NCBI GenBank assembly: GCA_024704175.1
Contig: CP085629.1
Span: 2,232,001-2,296,000, forward strand
Reading direction: 5' to 3'
Length of the DNA: 64,000 nucleotides
Source of the DNA: Paenibacillus sp. P25
GTDB lineage: Bacteria > Bacillota > Bacilli > Paenibacillales > NBRC-103111
Positions 32,025-43,492 of the stretch are shown one piece after another (positions within the stretch are counted from its first letter, which is position 1; each line of letters begins with the position of its first letter). The notes under the pieces were generated by a model that was not told the origin of the DNA, ran no database searches, and worked only from the letters and a program-made list of their open reading frames with translations. A program made the position numbers and the translations under genes.

Positions 32025-32135
32025 CTTCCTTATACAGTATGCTAAAAGCATAGCGTAATGTTCATAAAATGACTTAAAAAATGAGCGCATTGAAAAAAGT
32101 AACTCGATACAAAAATGCTTACTCATCGAGCATAC

Positions 32136-33483
32136 TTATGACGGGGACCTGACTTCCCGTCTCACTTCTTCGATGATCTCGAATACGCCTTCTTCGATTA
32201 GCTCCGGCCGCGCCCGCGAGATGCTGATTTTTAGAAACTTCTCACGCTGCAGATAATTCGACAAATAACACGGCTTGCCGGAGACGGTAAGGATATCCTT
32301 CGCTGCAAGCCGCTTGACCAGGCGTTCAAGATTGACCTTTTGCGGCAGGTTGAACGGCACGTACACCCCCGAGCGGACACCGGTATTTGAATGAAACCGG
32401 CATCATTTTGCCGCCGTACCGCCTCGTTCAGAGCGTGGATCCGCGCCGCGTATTGACTGTGTATTTTCCTTTTATGACGTTCGTACATCCCGTTCTGGAT
32501 ATATAATTCGAGCGCCGCTTGGGATAGCTGGGAGGTATCCGCGTATCTTTTGTATTCACTGAACGGCTTGAGCAGCTTTTCCGGCAAAACGGCGGCGCCA
32601 AGCCGGAGTCCCGGGAAAATAATTTTTGAGAAGCTTTTCAAATAAACGACGTTCGATGAAGTGCTGTAAGCGAAGATTGGATCGAAGCCCCGTTCTTCAC
32701 CCAAATCGGCCATATAATCGTCTTCTACGACGTATACATGGTATTTGTTCGCCAAACGGGCGATCGCTTTCCTTTCGTCTGCGCCGTATGAGGTACCGAG
32801 AGGACTGTGGTGTCTTGACATGGTATAGAAAAACTTGATTCCGCCATGCTTGAATTTCTCCTCCAATTCCCCCATATCCAAGCCTGCCGTTGTACGGGCG
32901 ATCCCGCACACCGGAATCCCCTCCGCCTCCAGAAACCGCATATAAATATCGTAGCTCAGCTGTTCGACTAGGATGACCGAATTTCCGTTCGGGAACGGCA
33001 TCTTCGCCAGGATTTCCAGCGCCTGATTGACACCCGATGTTACAAAGATCTGCTCCGCTTTGGCAAAGACTTGATCTCCGGCCAAATGGGAAACCAGCGT
33101 ATGACGAAGCGACTCGAGCCCCTTCGAATCGCCGCAGGTGAACAAATCATATTTATAAGTGTCAACCGCTTTATTGAGGCAGTGCTGAAAGTCCAAATAC
33201 GGAAACACGCTCGGATCAGGCGTAGAAGCGGCAAAATCGATCGTCTTGCTCTTCGGAACCTCCCCCGGTTCCCCGGCTTATCCACCACATAATAGCCGCT
33301 TTGAGCAATCGAGTAAATGGCATGGCGTTTCTCTAATTCCGCATAGGCCCTTGCAATCGTATTGGCGCTGCAGCCGTACAGCTTCGCGGCATGGCGGACG
33401 GAAGGCAGCTTTTGACCGGAAACGAATTGCCCCTCGCCCATTTTTTGCTCCAAATCGGAGAGAATATCCAAATATTTTTTCAT
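32136..33483 (-). CDS. MocR/GabR-type regulator: GntR helix-turn-helix fused to aminotransferase fold (two frameshifts)
   Basis: Cytosolic PLP-binding transcription factor, about 448 residues. The N-terminal winged helix contains SGQKLPSVRHAAKLYGCSANTIARAYAELE; the C-terminal fold-type I aminotransferase domain has VTSGVNQALEIL, VVEDDYMADLG and the PLP Lys in YLKSFSKIIFPGLRLG. Frameshifts near 33265 and 32375. It is divergent from a nitroreductase gene 175 nt away, which is its most likely target. MocR proteins often control vitamin B6 or amino-acid genes; no such gene is adjacent here. Confidence 0.87.
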
Positions 33484-33657
33484 ACCTCTCCCCTCGCTTT
33501 CCTCTAGCCATCATATTACACTCGGTGAACTGTATCAATACACTTTGAAAAAAACACTATTGTTCCAGGCTGCACATCGGCCTATCATGTCAATTAACGG
33601 ATTCAAGTTCGCGAACAAGATCCCTGATCTATTTTTTTCCAAAGGAGCCGATTCAAC

Positions 33658-34328
33658 ATGTCATCCGCATTGCAAACCGATTTTTTCACCGTTCTCCGTG
33701 AACGTCATTCTGTCAGATATTTCGATGCTTCTTACAAACTCAGCGAGCAGGAAATCAAGGAGCTTCTGGAACTGGCGGGCAGCGCCCCATCGTCCTGGAA
33801 TCTTCAGCATTGGAAGTTCGTCGTCTTTACCGATGCGGCGACCAAGGAAAAGCTGCTTCCTATCGCGAACGGCCAACAACAAGTCGTTGACGCTTCCGTT
33901 ACCGTTGCCATCCTAGGGGATCTCGAGGCCAACCGCAATGCCGAAGCGGTATACAGGCCCGTTATCCAAGCCGGACAAGATCATGCTTATGCGGGCTACT
34001 CTTCGCATCATGTTCTGTTCGATCAAATCGAGGCGGCTTATGCTGTGGACGCCTCCTCCCCTATCGGCGCGACGAAGCGATTCGCAACGCATCCTTAGCC
34101 GCCATGCAGCTGATGCTCGCAGCGAAAGCGAAAGGTCTCGACTCGGGCCCGATGGTCGGCTTCGACGCCGACGCCTTCGTTAAGGTGTTCCATGTCCCTC
34201 CGCGTTATATTCCGGTCCTGCTGGTAGCTATCGGCAAAGCGGTTAAGCCGGCCCGGCCTACCTCCCGCTTCCCGGTGGAGCAGACGGTCATCTGGAACGG
34301 ATTTGAGCCGGGTACCGCAACCCTTTGA
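33658..34328 (+). CDS. Nitroreductase-family flavoprotein (one frameshift)
   Basis: FMN-dependent NAD(P)H oxidoreductase of about 223 residues. RHSVRYFD opens the domain; SAPSSWNLQHWKFVV binds FMN; LDSGPMVGFDADAF and the Arg-rich end are typical. A frameshift near 34075 separates the halves (RRDEAIRNASLAAMQLM joins them). AAAGGAG is 10 nt before ATG. Divergent from the MocR regulator. A 26-codon ORF at 34352-34432 behind it has no ribosome site and is not counted. Confidence 0.87.
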
Positions 34329-34440
34329 AGCAAGAGCCTCTCTAAGCCGCGATGATCATCCGAACTGCAAACCAGGATAAACACGGCTACGCCATCCTTG
34401 TCTACAAGGACCAGCGCGTTTATCAAGGCTGATGCGAAGC

Positions 34441-34460
34441 TATAAGTTACGAAACTTATA
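34441..34460. repeat. Perfect 8-bp inverted repeat
   Basis: TATAAGTT-ACGA-AACTTATA, 110 nt after the nitroreductase stop and just before a terminator hairpin. It may be part of the transcript end. Confidence 0.5.
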
Positions 34461-34478
34461 ATTCTAATCAAATTAAAT

Positions 34479-34513
34479 AAAGACGCCACGAGTTTCACGG
34501 TGGCGTCTTTACA
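34479..34513. terminator. Bidirectional terminator
   Basis: Perfect 11-bp stem AAAGACGCCAC/GTGGCGTCTTT between the convergent nitroreductase and YhgE/Pip genes. Confidence 0.85.
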
Positions 34514-34550
34514 GTGTGCAGTTTCCAAGCGCAGCGTGTGAACCATGATT

Positions 34551-37140
34551 TTAATGACCGATGACCCCGGAATCATGCAGCTGCTTGGAGTACTTGCCAA
34601 GAAAGGCCGTAAGCGCCGGCTTGAACACGTACCCAACCACTAAAAAGGCGATGAAAAAGGCGGCCAACGTCCGGACATCCCGCATCAGTGCCGGATAGCT
34701 TACCCCGGCCAGCGCTTCTCTCAGACCGCTGATGGCATAGGTAAAAGGCAGCATCGAATGAATCGTTTGAAAGAAGGCCGGCGTAACCTGAATCGGGAAC
34801 GTGCCCCCCGAGCCTGCAAGCTGTAGCACCAGCAGGACAACGCCGATCGATTTGCCGATATTGTTGAACAGTGTGACCAGCGTGTAAACGATCATCGAGA
34901 ACACTACACAGTAGAACAGCGTGAGTCCAACGAACAATCCGGCCTCCTGGATGTGGATTCTCAGCACGAAGATATCCCCTAGCGAAACGATGAGGCCTTG
35001 AAGCACGGACAAGGTACCGAACAAAAGGTATTTGCCCAGGAACTCTTCGTGCGGGCTGAAACTGAAATCCGCCGGTTTGAATTTCACGGTGAGCAGAGAC
35101 GTGAGCAGCAGACATCCGACCCACAAGCACAGCGTGGTATAAAAAGGAGTCATCCCCGCTCCATAATTCGCGATCGGGAACAGCGGATGCGTGCTCATCG
35201 TTACCGGGAGAGCAAGGAAGTTGGAGTCCGCGATGCCCCGGTTTTGCAGAAGCTTGATCAAGTCCTTGACATCGACCGTGCTGTCAATTTTTTTGAATAC
35301 CGCCACCAGGTCGCTCAGCCGCCGCTGAAGGTTCGGGACGCGCCGCTTAAAATTGCGGATATCGTCCACCGCCACTTTGCCCCCGGATGACAAGTTTGCC
35401 ATCAAATCTTTCGCTGCGGCCAAATCTTCCTGGGTATTGCCGAGAATCACATTCACATCGGCAAGAAAGAGCGAACCTTTCTGCAAATAGGATTCCGTTT
35501 TCGGAACCAGCGTCTGGTCCAGCGAAAGCGTCAATCTGCTGATATCCCCTGCAATGGCGGAATTCAATCGGGTCAGATCCGGAAGCAGTTTGTCCAAACC
35601 GGTGTTCTGCGAAATATTGTTCCGCATATCGCCAATCTTGCCCTGCCACTCCTCCAGCCTCTGGGCCAGGCTTTTCAAATCCTTGCTAAGCCGATAAGAG
35701 CCGTCGGCGGAGGATTGGGCGAGCGCGGTCGCGTCTTTAAGCGACCGGTCTTCGATGTCGCGCATCGTCTCACTGCCGCTGTACAGCTTGCTGTCCAGAT
35801 CGGCCTTGGTATAAGCCAGCGTCGTGCTTAAGTTCCTGGTAAACGAGCTGATCCGGGAAGCCAGCTTCTGCATTTGATCCAGGTTGTCGCGCAAACGGGA
35901 CAGCGTCCGGATATTCAAGGCTTGGTCGACCGGATCAAGCAGCTGGTTGACGGCATTCCGGAATTGGGTGATTTTGTCCAAAATCCGGTCATTGACCGGC
36001 TGCAGCTTGTTTAAAATTTGCTCCGCCGCCTTCGTATCCTTGATTCCCGCTTTTAAATCCGTCAGAAGTCGCCGGTACAAGTCCAGCTCTCTAACGATAT
36101 CGCCGGCGAGTGCGAGGGTCTCATTCGGTACGGTAACGCCGGCTTTCTCCAGCTGCTCCGAAGTATCCTGCAGCCGCTGCTTCAACTCGTCTATGTCCGT
36201 AACGGCATTGTCAAGCTGGGTGAGCACTTCCGGCTTATATACGGTCAGCTGATTGTTCATGCCGCCGGTCGTCTCCGCCAGTTGGGTGAATACCGTCTGC
36301 AAAAGATACAAATTCTCTTTTAAATCCGGCGCGGATTCCTGCAAGTCGCTGCTCGTTTGGAGCAAATCCTTGCTGAGCCCGTCGTTCAGCTCGATGATTT
36401 TGCCGAGCGTATTCTGAACCGCAGGAACATGCTCGGCCGTTTTGTCCAGCTGAATAAACCCGCCTTCCGCCCGATTTAGCAGTTCGTCCAGATTTTGGTT
36501 CAGCTTCGGCATATCGTCATTCAGGGTGTAGAGCAAATTTTTGTATTTCTCGATCTGCGGGTACTCCTGGTCCAGCTGAGCACCGGCTTTATTCAGCGTT
36601 TCGAACACCTTTCCCGTTACCGTCTCGACGAAGGAAGTGCTGATCTCACGCTGAATCGTGGACGCCCCGGCATCCGTCATTTTCGAGGCGATGGCATTCG
36701 CCTTTTCGTTCACATAATATTCCAGCTCCGGCTTCACCGGCTGGTCATTCAGCATCGTACTCATTTTCAGCGAGAAGTCGTCGGGAATGACAATCGTAGC
36801 GTACACCTCTCCGTTTTTCGGCCTTGGCTATCCCCTCGTCTTTCGTATTATAGAAGGTCCAGCCCAGCTTGTCGTTCTGCTTTAGCGAGTGTACGATTTC
36901 GTCCCCGATATTAAAGCTGAACCCTTTCAGCAAGCCGCCCGTATCGTTGTTGACGACCCCGACCTTAATACCCTTCGTATTGGCGTACGGATCCCAGGAA
37001 GCATAAATGTTAATCCAGGCGTAAAGCGACGGCAGCAGAATCAGGCCGCAGACCACCGTCAGGGTAACCCAATTCGTAACAATTCGCCGGATGTCGCGGA
37101 TAAATATTTTAAAAACGGTCCTCAGATGAACTTTTCGCAT
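34551..37140 (-). CDS. YhgE/Pip-family membrane protein (one frameshift)
   Basis: About 863 residues after repair. One N-terminal membrane helix (WVTLTVVCGLILLPSLYAWINIYASWDPY, a family signature) is followed by the outside region KVGVVNNDTGG, roughly 500 residues of helical coiled-coil, and five to six C-terminal membrane segments of ABC-2 permease type ending in FLVVGYVFKP. The family includes phage-infection protein Pip and type VII-linked YhgE proteins. A frameshift near 36815 (KAEK then NGEVYATIVIPDDFS) splits it. Stands alone on the minus strand. Confidence 0.88.
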
Positions 37141-37223
37141 CGTCTTCTATCCTTCGCTGTCTCGGGAGAGCGATACTCCCTCTATTTTTACGTATAGTAT
37201 ACAACACCATTTCCGCCATTCGT

Positions 37224-38103
37224 TCAAGAATTATTGAATAAATCGATAAAGTTCTGCGCGGCTTTGGATAAACGGTGATTTTTAAGGCAGATGATTCCAA
37301 CGGCGGAAGTCATTTCGGCTTCATCGGATATCCGGTTCACATGGATCGGATACCCTGGGTACCGTTCAAGCAGTGTTTCCGGAACGAGCGACGCGCAAAA
37401 ATCGGATGAAACCAGACTCATCAGCAGCGAAATATCGGAGCATTCACCCACAATACGAGGCTGCAGCTGCAACCGCGAGAAGGCGTTCATGATCAAATAA
37501 TGCACCCCGAGTCCCGGCGTACTGGGCAGAAGAAGCGGAAGCCCGCGAATATCGGCAAGCGATACCTCGTGGGCGAACCGGTTCTGTTGATCGGAGGTAA
37601 TCAGGTAAAACGGCTCCGTATAAAGGTGAAGAACCGTAATCTCATCATCGAGCTGAAGAGGCTGACCGAACGAACGCCAATTCGATGTCCCGGTTTCTTA
37701 CCAACCGGCATAGCTGTGAGGATTCGTTTTGCTGAATTTTATAAGTCACCTTAGGGTATTGCCTTTGAAAACGATGGAGGGTTTCCGTCAGACCGGCAAC
37801 CGAGAACGTGTTCACGCCGATCGTCAGTTTACCGTTTAGCCCTTCTCCAACCTCCTTCACCTCCGTTTGGGCTTCTTCCATGAGCTGCACCATTTGCAAA
37901 GCGTAGGTATATAACGTTCTCCCCGCTTCGGTAATCTCCAAATATTTTCCGCTTCGCTCCACCAAGGCGGCTCCGAGCTCCTCTTCCATCGCTTTCAACT
38001 GCTGACTTAATGGCGGCTGAGAGAGATGAAGTCTTTTGGCCGCGCCGGAGACCGTCCGTTCCTCCACGATCGCAATAAAATATCGCAGCTGTCTGATGTC
38101 CAT
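37224..38103 (-). CDS. LysR-family transcriptional regulator (one frameshift)
   Basis: About 293 residues. The N-terminal helix-turn-helix reads TVSGAAKRLHLSQPPLSQQLKAME; the effector domain starts with KLTIGVNTFSVAGL. A frameshift near 37665 separates it from the rest, which ends SKAAQNFIDLFNNS. Divergent from the deaminase gene at 38228, which may be regulated by it. Confidence 0.88.
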
Positions 38104-38227
38104 TGCAGCCCCCTATCTATATGAAAAACCTTAGCAAAACGCAAGCGTTTATATATTTTTCATTCAGCACCCTACATGATAACATATAGAACGAAAAAAG
38201 AAACTATAGTTAGGAGGAGGTCTGGCG

Positions 38228-38710
38228 ATGGTAAACGATACCGATTTGAAGCATTTGCGACGCTGTATTGAGCTTGCAAGGGCCGCTCTGGAGGCCGGCG
38301 ATGAGCCGTTCGGTTCCGTTCTTGTCTCAGAGAGCGGGGATGTGCTGGCGGAAGACCATAACCATGTAGCCGGAGGCGACCATACACAGCACCCGGAATT
38401 TGCGCTGGCGCGCTGGGCGGCCAACCACATGACCGCTGAAGAGCGGGCCAAGGCGACGGTTTATACCTCGGGTGAACATTGCCCTATGTGTGCTGCGGCC
38501 CACGGCTGGGTTGGGCTGGGGCGAATTGTGTATGCGAGTTCCTCCGGGCAGCTGGCCGGGTGGCTCGGTGAAATGGGGGTTCCCGCACCTCGCGTTCGTA
38601 CGCTTCCGATCCAGGAAGTAATCCGTGATACGGTCGTGGACGGTCCTGTCCCCGAGCTCGCGGAACAGGTTCGGGAGCTGCACCGCCGGTTTTACGCTGG
38701 GGGACGCTGA
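38228..38710 (+). CDS. CDA-superfamily (guanine/cytosine-type) deaminase
   Basis: 160-residue zinc deaminase. Zinc ligands and the proton shuttle are HPE (QHPEFAL) and PCxxC-like CPMCAAAHGW. Resembles nucleobase deaminases of the GuaD/TadA group; the absence of tRNA-binding features and the short size favour a free base as substrate, but this is not certain. GGAGGAGG lies 7 nt before ATG. Divergent from the LysR regulator. Confidence 0.82.
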   Translation: MVNDTDLKHLRRCIELARAALEAGDEPFGSVLVSESGDVLAEDHNHVAGGDHTQHPEFALARWAANHMTAEERAKATVYTSGEHCPMCAAAHGWVGLGRIVYASSSGQLAGWLGEMGVPAPRVRTLPIQEVIRDTVVDGPVPELAEQVRELHRRFYAGGR

Positions 38711-38753
38711 ACGCGCGTACACTCCGCTATATACAGCCGAGATAAAAGCAAAA

Positions 38754-38788
38754 GACTGCGGTCCCGGCCTACTGGCCGGACTGCAGTC
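38754..38788. terminator. GC-rich hairpin between convergent genes
   Basis: GACTGC...CCGGCC / GGCCGG...GCAGTC, one bulged C, 4-nt loop, no T run. Probable shared transcript end for the deaminase and the lipase-like gene. Confidence 0.5.
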
Positions 38789-38814
38789 GCTATGTACATT
38801 CCTCTATTGCCGCA

Positions 38815-40399
38815 TTACTTGCCGATATTCCCCTGCTCGTCCGCTACGGCAAAATTGTAATTTACCGATCGGGTCACCTTTTCCCCTCGGTTGTTGATCC
38901 CTTCCACATCAAAGGACAAATTGTAAACTCCCGGCTCTGAAGGGGCATCGAAAGGCGGCTGCAGCCGGCCGTCCGCGACCGTATCCGGCAATTCTTTGCT
39001 CATCGCGGCCGATCTGCCGTTCACGGATTTGCTCAGGCGGGGCTTCTTGGCAGAGCCTTTGACGGAGCCGCCGAAATCCACGTTGATCCGGGCCTTCTCC
39101 CCTTGGCGGAATACTTTCTTATCGGCCGACAGCCTGGTTTGTCCGGCTCCTTCGATGCGTGCCAGGGCAAAATAAGCGTCTCCGTCTCCGTTCAGCTGAA
39201 GCGACCAGCTACCGGACTCCGGTTTATTCACCTGAAATATACGTCGGACCGCCTTGGAGAAGATACCGTCCGGATCCGTCTCCGCCGGGGCCGCCTCCGG
39301 ACGATACACTTTACCCGATGGGGAAATGAGTGATACGTTCGTGTTCCCCTTCGCGGTCATCACTTCCAGAGAAACCCGGCCGATGCCGCTCTCCAGCGGG
39401 AAAACGGCGGATGCCTTGCCTTCTACTTTGCCGCCTCTCAAGATCATGTCGTTATTTTCTACAACCGAAGAAGCCGCTTGAAGCTCAGCGGCGGGAGCGG
39501 CAAGCGTCGACATGGCCGTCGCGTTAGTGCCCAGCGAAAGCTTCGGCTGTACGAGACTCCAGGTCTGGGAAGCTTTGGCCATAGCGCTGTGCGAGATATT
39601 TTTAGTGAAGCTCGTGATTCCATAAGGCAGACCCAGAGCCGAGTAGAGCGATACGGCGCCGTCATCTTCACCGGGAAGTACGGCATGCGCGAACCAGCCG
39701 CCCGTGAACCAGCCGTCGTCGCCCATGCCTCCGGACATATAGGTTTTCGTTGCGTTGTTTTCACTCCTGCTGTCGGTCTGGGCTCGGAAATTCGCCATAT
39801 ACGAGGTTTGCAGCGAATACACGGCGTCGTCCTTTTGCCCCAGGATGTCCGCGAGCCAAGAGGTCCATGTGCTGTAAGCCATGTCGGCAAGCTCCGAGCC
39901 CTTGTTCGGCGTGGACAGCTGATGAACGACGTTGACGTAAGGTGCGGCACCGTAGTACACCAGCGCCGTTTGCGTATCGATGCCGCCTTTGGAGTGGGCG
40001 ATCACGTTGATTTGGGTTACGCCGTAATAGGCGGCCACCTTGCGGATGACGTCCGCCAGGACCGGCCCGTTGGTCCACATATTGCCCCCGGGACCGTCCG
40101 CATCCTTCAGCTGCACGAAAGCGGTCCGGTAACCGGCATTGTAGGCGGCTTCATAATAGCTGTCCGTCCCGGTCCAGCGCCCGTAATTGGAGTGAAGCCC
40201 TTGAACGAACAGCAATACAGGCTTGCTTGACGATACGTTGGGCGGCGGCTCCCGTGTACCAGTCGCCGAAATGGGCGGAGGCGTTATCATTGTGCAAAAC
40301 GGGGGCGGGCGGCGCCGCCTGAGCCAAGGCCGGGAACATCAGAGCGGAAACCAAAGCCAGCGGAACCGACAGGCGGGTGAAGCGTTTTTTGAAGGACAT
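38815..40399 (-). CDS. Secreted lipase-like alpha/beta hydrolase (one frameshift)
   Basis: About 527 residues. A clear Sec signal peptide (KKRFTRLSVPLALVSALMFPALAQAA). The hydrolase domain has FVQGLHSNYGRW and the nucleophile in IAHSKGG, a lipase-type elbow with Ala in place of the first Gly. A C-terminal beta-rich half (from about residue 300) looks like a processing or adhesion domain of the proprotein type (SGSWSLQLNGDGDAYF). A frameshift near 40255 separates the signal region from the catalytic part. The substrate is unknown. Confidence 0.8.
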
Positions 40400-40531
40400 C
40401 CGTAAAGCTCCTCTCTATGCATTGTGTGGTAAATTATTCCTTAATTAGCATAAGAGGGATTTGTCAACGCCATATTCGGACAGGTTTAATGTTTTGTGAA
40501 AGCTTGCCCGGAGAAAATTAAAACTTCATAA

Positions 40532-42052
40532 TTAGTTCATTGTTTGCTCCCCTGCTTTTCGGGTTACCGTTACCCTATCCCCAGGCATCAGCAATATGGA
40601 GATCGTGGCAAGGGCCGCCGGGACCATCGCCCATAGAAACGTATGGGATATGGATGATGAAAGAGAGCTGATGAGAATGTCCAGCATCCGGGGCGGGATT
40701 TCAGCGCGATGCTCCGGCGTCAATACCGATCGCGGATCGAGCAGTGCACCACCCGGAATTCCACCGGAATCTCCCATAGCCGCACTAAGCTTGCCGGCAA
40801 AGGCGTTTCGTTGAATGATACCAAAAACCGTAATCCCGATCGTCATCCCCAGCGAGCGGAGGAATACAACGGACGAAGTCGCGGCCCCCGTCGCCGCAGA
40901 TCGAAGGGATGAACCGCCGATTGCATCAAAACGGACATCGACACACCGATTCCCATACCGGTTACTATCATAAAAAAGGTTGTCATCCAGCGTGAGGTTT
41001 CAGATGGCAAGGTACTAAGCAAATACATCCCTGCGCCAAACAACAAGGCGGAACCGATCATCAAATTCCGGTAGCTGGTCTTCGTTGTCAGCCTGCTCCC
41101 CAGTTGGCTGAAGAGGACCCCGGCGATCAGCATCGGCATCAGAATCATCCCCGAACGGGTCGCCGATCCGCCGAATACGCCCTGAATGAAAATGGGAACA
41201 TAGACCGTAGCGGTAACAAATCCCGTACCGTAAAAGAAGGCGGCAGCGACACTGGCCGCATACAAACGGTTTCCGAACATGGAGAACGAAATGATCGGCG
41301 CTTCCGCCTTTCTTTCCGCAAGCACAAATCCCGCAAGCAAGACAGCGAATACAATGGATAGACTGATTAGGATGCCGGAATCCCAGGCATACCTCGTACC
41401 GCCAAGCTCCAATACGAACATGAGGCAAATGACCGACCCGATCAAAGTGGCAGACTCCCCACCAATCGATCTTTTGCTTGGAATGCGTCAGTGATTCTTT
41501 ATAGAACAGGACCGTAAGAAGGCAAGAAACCACACCGATGGGCACATTCACGTAGAAAATCCAGTTCCAGCCGAGATGGTCGGAAATGACGGCGCCAAGC
41601 GACGGACCGAATATTCCGGATGCGCCGAACACGGCTCCGGATATTCCGGTGATTTTTCCGCGTTTTTCCGGAGGGAAGATATCGAACAATATGGTCAGTG
41701 CAATAGGCATAAGAGCCCCGCCGCCAATGCCCTGGATCGCCCGAAACACGCTAAGCTCTATAATGCTTGCCGCAAGCCCGCACAAGATGGAACCTAGTAG
41801 AAACAAGACCAGGCCGAACACGAAAAAACGTTTGCGCCCGTACATATCCGATAATTTTCCGAAAATCGGCGTGCCGGCCATCGATGTCACCATATAAGAG
41901 GATGTGACCCAAACGAAGTTCTCAAACCCTCCCAGATCGGATACAATGGTACCCATCGATGTAGCGACAATGGTATTGTCCATCGATGACATCAAGATTC
42001 CCAGCATTAACCCGGCAACGGCATAGCCGGTTTTGTCCGCATGGCCTGACAT
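40532..42052 (-). CDS. DHA2-family (EmrB/QacA-like, 14-helix) drug exporter (two frameshifts)
   Basis: Proton-driven multidrug efflux protein, about 506 residues. Motif C-type and family marks: LMLGILMSSMDNTIVATSM, GKLSDMYGRKRFF (motif A) and GGALMPIALTILFD. Frameshifts near 41450 and 40880. Divergent from a MarR regulator 165 nt away with a palindromic operator between them, the usual arrangement for a repressor-controlled exporter. Confidence 0.9.
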
Positions 42053-42176
42053 AAGCGATCACTCCTCGCAAGGGATTATTCGGTTCGCAATAACTTCCCT
42101 TCGGCCGGATCATGAAGTAATATAAAAATGCAAAGGAAAATTATAATACGTAACCTTATTATTTTAATTTCAATTA

Positions 42177-42188
42177 TAAGTATACTTA
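42177..42188. promoter_or_regulatory. Palindrome, candidate MarR operator
   Basis: Perfect 12-bp palindrome TAAGTATACTTA in the AT-rich space between the exporter and marR genes, 29 nt upstream of the regulator's ATG. Confidence 0.5.
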
Positions 42189-42217
42189 GTATTATTCAGT
42201 CGTCAAGGAGGAATTTC

Positions 42218-42685
42218 ATGCCCAACCCGCCACTGCCCTCAAACGAATCGGTCTCTTCGGAAGTCGATGTCCTTGATGCACTTATTCGCGCCGCTCATTA
42301 TATCAAGCGCGAATTTGAGTCGCGTCTGTCCGCCATGGATATCCCTGGTTTTTTAACCGGCCCGAGACTGCGCCTGCTCATCTTCATTTCTGAATCGGAA
42401 CCGGTCAGAATGAGTGATTTGGTCGCCATGATGGACATCAAGGCCATTACGGTTACTCAATTCGTCGATGCCTTGGAGAAAGAACAATTGCTTGTACGCC
42501 TTCCCGACCCCAATGATCGTAGGGCAACGCTCGTCAAGCTGACCGACCTTGCCCCGCCTCTGATTGAACAGGGGCGGGCCGCTGCGAATAAAGTGAAAGA
42601 GGATTTGCTGAAGCCCCTGCCGTTGGAGCTTCGAAGCCAGCTAGCCGATATTCTTGCGAAGCTTGTCGACTTGAAAAGTATATGA
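42218..42685 (+). CDS. MarR-family regulator of the exporter
   Basis: 155 residues. The winged helix includes MSDLVAMMDIKAITVTQFVDALEKE and the wing LPDPNDRRATLVKLT. Start at ATG 42218 (AAGGAGG, 7 nt) is clear; the frame stays open upstream to 42128 only by chance. Likely represses the divergent DHA2 exporter and itself. Confidence 0.9.
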   Translation: MPNPPLPSNESVSSEVDVLDALIRAAHYIKREFESRLSAMDIPGFLTGPRLRLLIFISESEPVRMSDLVAMMDIKAITVTQFVDALEKEQLLVRLPDPNDRRATLVKLTDLAPPLIEQGRAAANKVKEDLLKPLPLELRSQLADILAKLVDLKSI

Positions 42686-42700
42686 ATCTTCAGAACGAAA

Positions 42701-42725
42701 AACCCAGCCTCCTCGGGACTGGGTT
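42701..42725 (+). terminator. Hairpin after the first marR
   Basis: AACCCAG/CTGGGTT stem with an 11-nt loop, 16 nt after the stop; it merges into the promoter of the next gene and has no T run. Confidence 0.45.
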
Positions 42726-42752
42726 AGATCTTATATAAGTTTGTGATATAAT
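42724..42752 (+). promoter_or_regulatory. Promoter and inverted-repeat operator of the second marR
   Basis: TTAGAT, 17 nt, extended -10 TGATATAAT. An inverted repeat with arms TTATAT/ATATAA and a 9-bp spacer (42731-42751) fills the space between -35 and -10. Almost the same block recurs at 43401-43421 before the epoxide hydrolase gene. Confidence 0.65.
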
Positions 42753-42759
42753 TCTGAAC

Positions 42760-43206
42760 ATGAAACCAAATACACATCTTACGAACCTCAATGTCGCCGA
42801 TTTCACAATGGTGATCGAAGACCTGACAAGGATCCTCATACGGTCGCCGTCCATTGAAAAACTGAGTTTCACTACGCTTTCCGTCCTGCATACGTTGACC
42901 CGCAAGAGCCCGATGCGGCTTACCGAGCTCACGGCCACGGAGCAAATTACGCAATCGGCAATTACCCAGCTGGTTACCCGTCTTGAACGGGACGGACTTG
43001 TTGAGCGCCGGTCGGACCCAAAGGATGGCCGCGTGGTTCTGGTGCATATTACCGAACAGGGCACCAATGTCATTCATTCACGCCGCTTGGATCGGATGGA
43101 GCAGCTCTCGAAATTCATGGACGGGCTCACTCCGGAGGAAAGACAAGCTATTGCATCCGCCATACCTGCATTAAGGCGTCTGGTCGAGCTGGGAAACGAT
43201 TCGTAG
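42760..43206 (+). CDS. MarR-family regulator, possibly leaderless
   Basis: 148 residues. Helix-turn-helix in PMRLTELTATEQITQSAITQLVTRLER and wing RRSDPKDGRVVLVH. The -10 box ends only 7 nt before the ATG, and no ribosome site is visible, so the transcript may be leaderless. Shares its operator with the epoxide hydrolase gene downstream, so it probably represses both. Confidence 0.87.
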   Translation: MKPNTHLTNLNVADFTMVIEDLTRILIRSPSIEKLSFTTLSVLHTLTRKSPMRLTELTATEQITQSAITQLVTRLERDGLVERRSDPKDGRVVLVHITEQGTNVIHSRRLDRMEQLSKFMDGLTPEERQAIASAIPALRRLVELGNDS

Positions 43207-43393
43207 CTGCGATTCACTGCATTTGCGTTGTTCCATTCCCGGGGGCGTTTGGAACAAACCGCAAATCCGAAAGGAAGGGAACAAAGAAATTCATTGAATC
43301 TACCTTCGCCCCCTCTTCCCCCAACGGAGCGGAGTGGGCTATCCGTTCAGGTTTGCTTCCTACTTGGAGATACTAAATTATGCCCATTTATAT

Positions 43394-43422
43394 TAGACAC
43401 TTATATAAATTGGTGATATAAT
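43394..43422 (+). promoter_or_regulatory. Promoter and operator of the epoxide hydrolase gene
   Basis: TAGACA, 17 nt, TATAAT with a TG extension. The inverted repeat TTATAT/ATATAA (43401-43421) matches the one at 42731-42751 at 18 of 21 positions or better. Confidence 0.65.
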
Positions 43423-43492
43423 TTCCTCAGCAACTTAGAACCTCACCAGCCGGCTCAAGTCCTACATTTCATTCTTGCAAGGAGGAACCTTT

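Noticed and set aside
34352..34432. 26-codon ORF after the nitroreductase gene
   Set aside because: No ribosome site and too short to judge; probably chance.
39478..40230. 250-codon plus-strand frame inside the lipase-like gene
   Set aside because: Shadow of the minus-strand gene, which has a signal peptide and catalytic motif.
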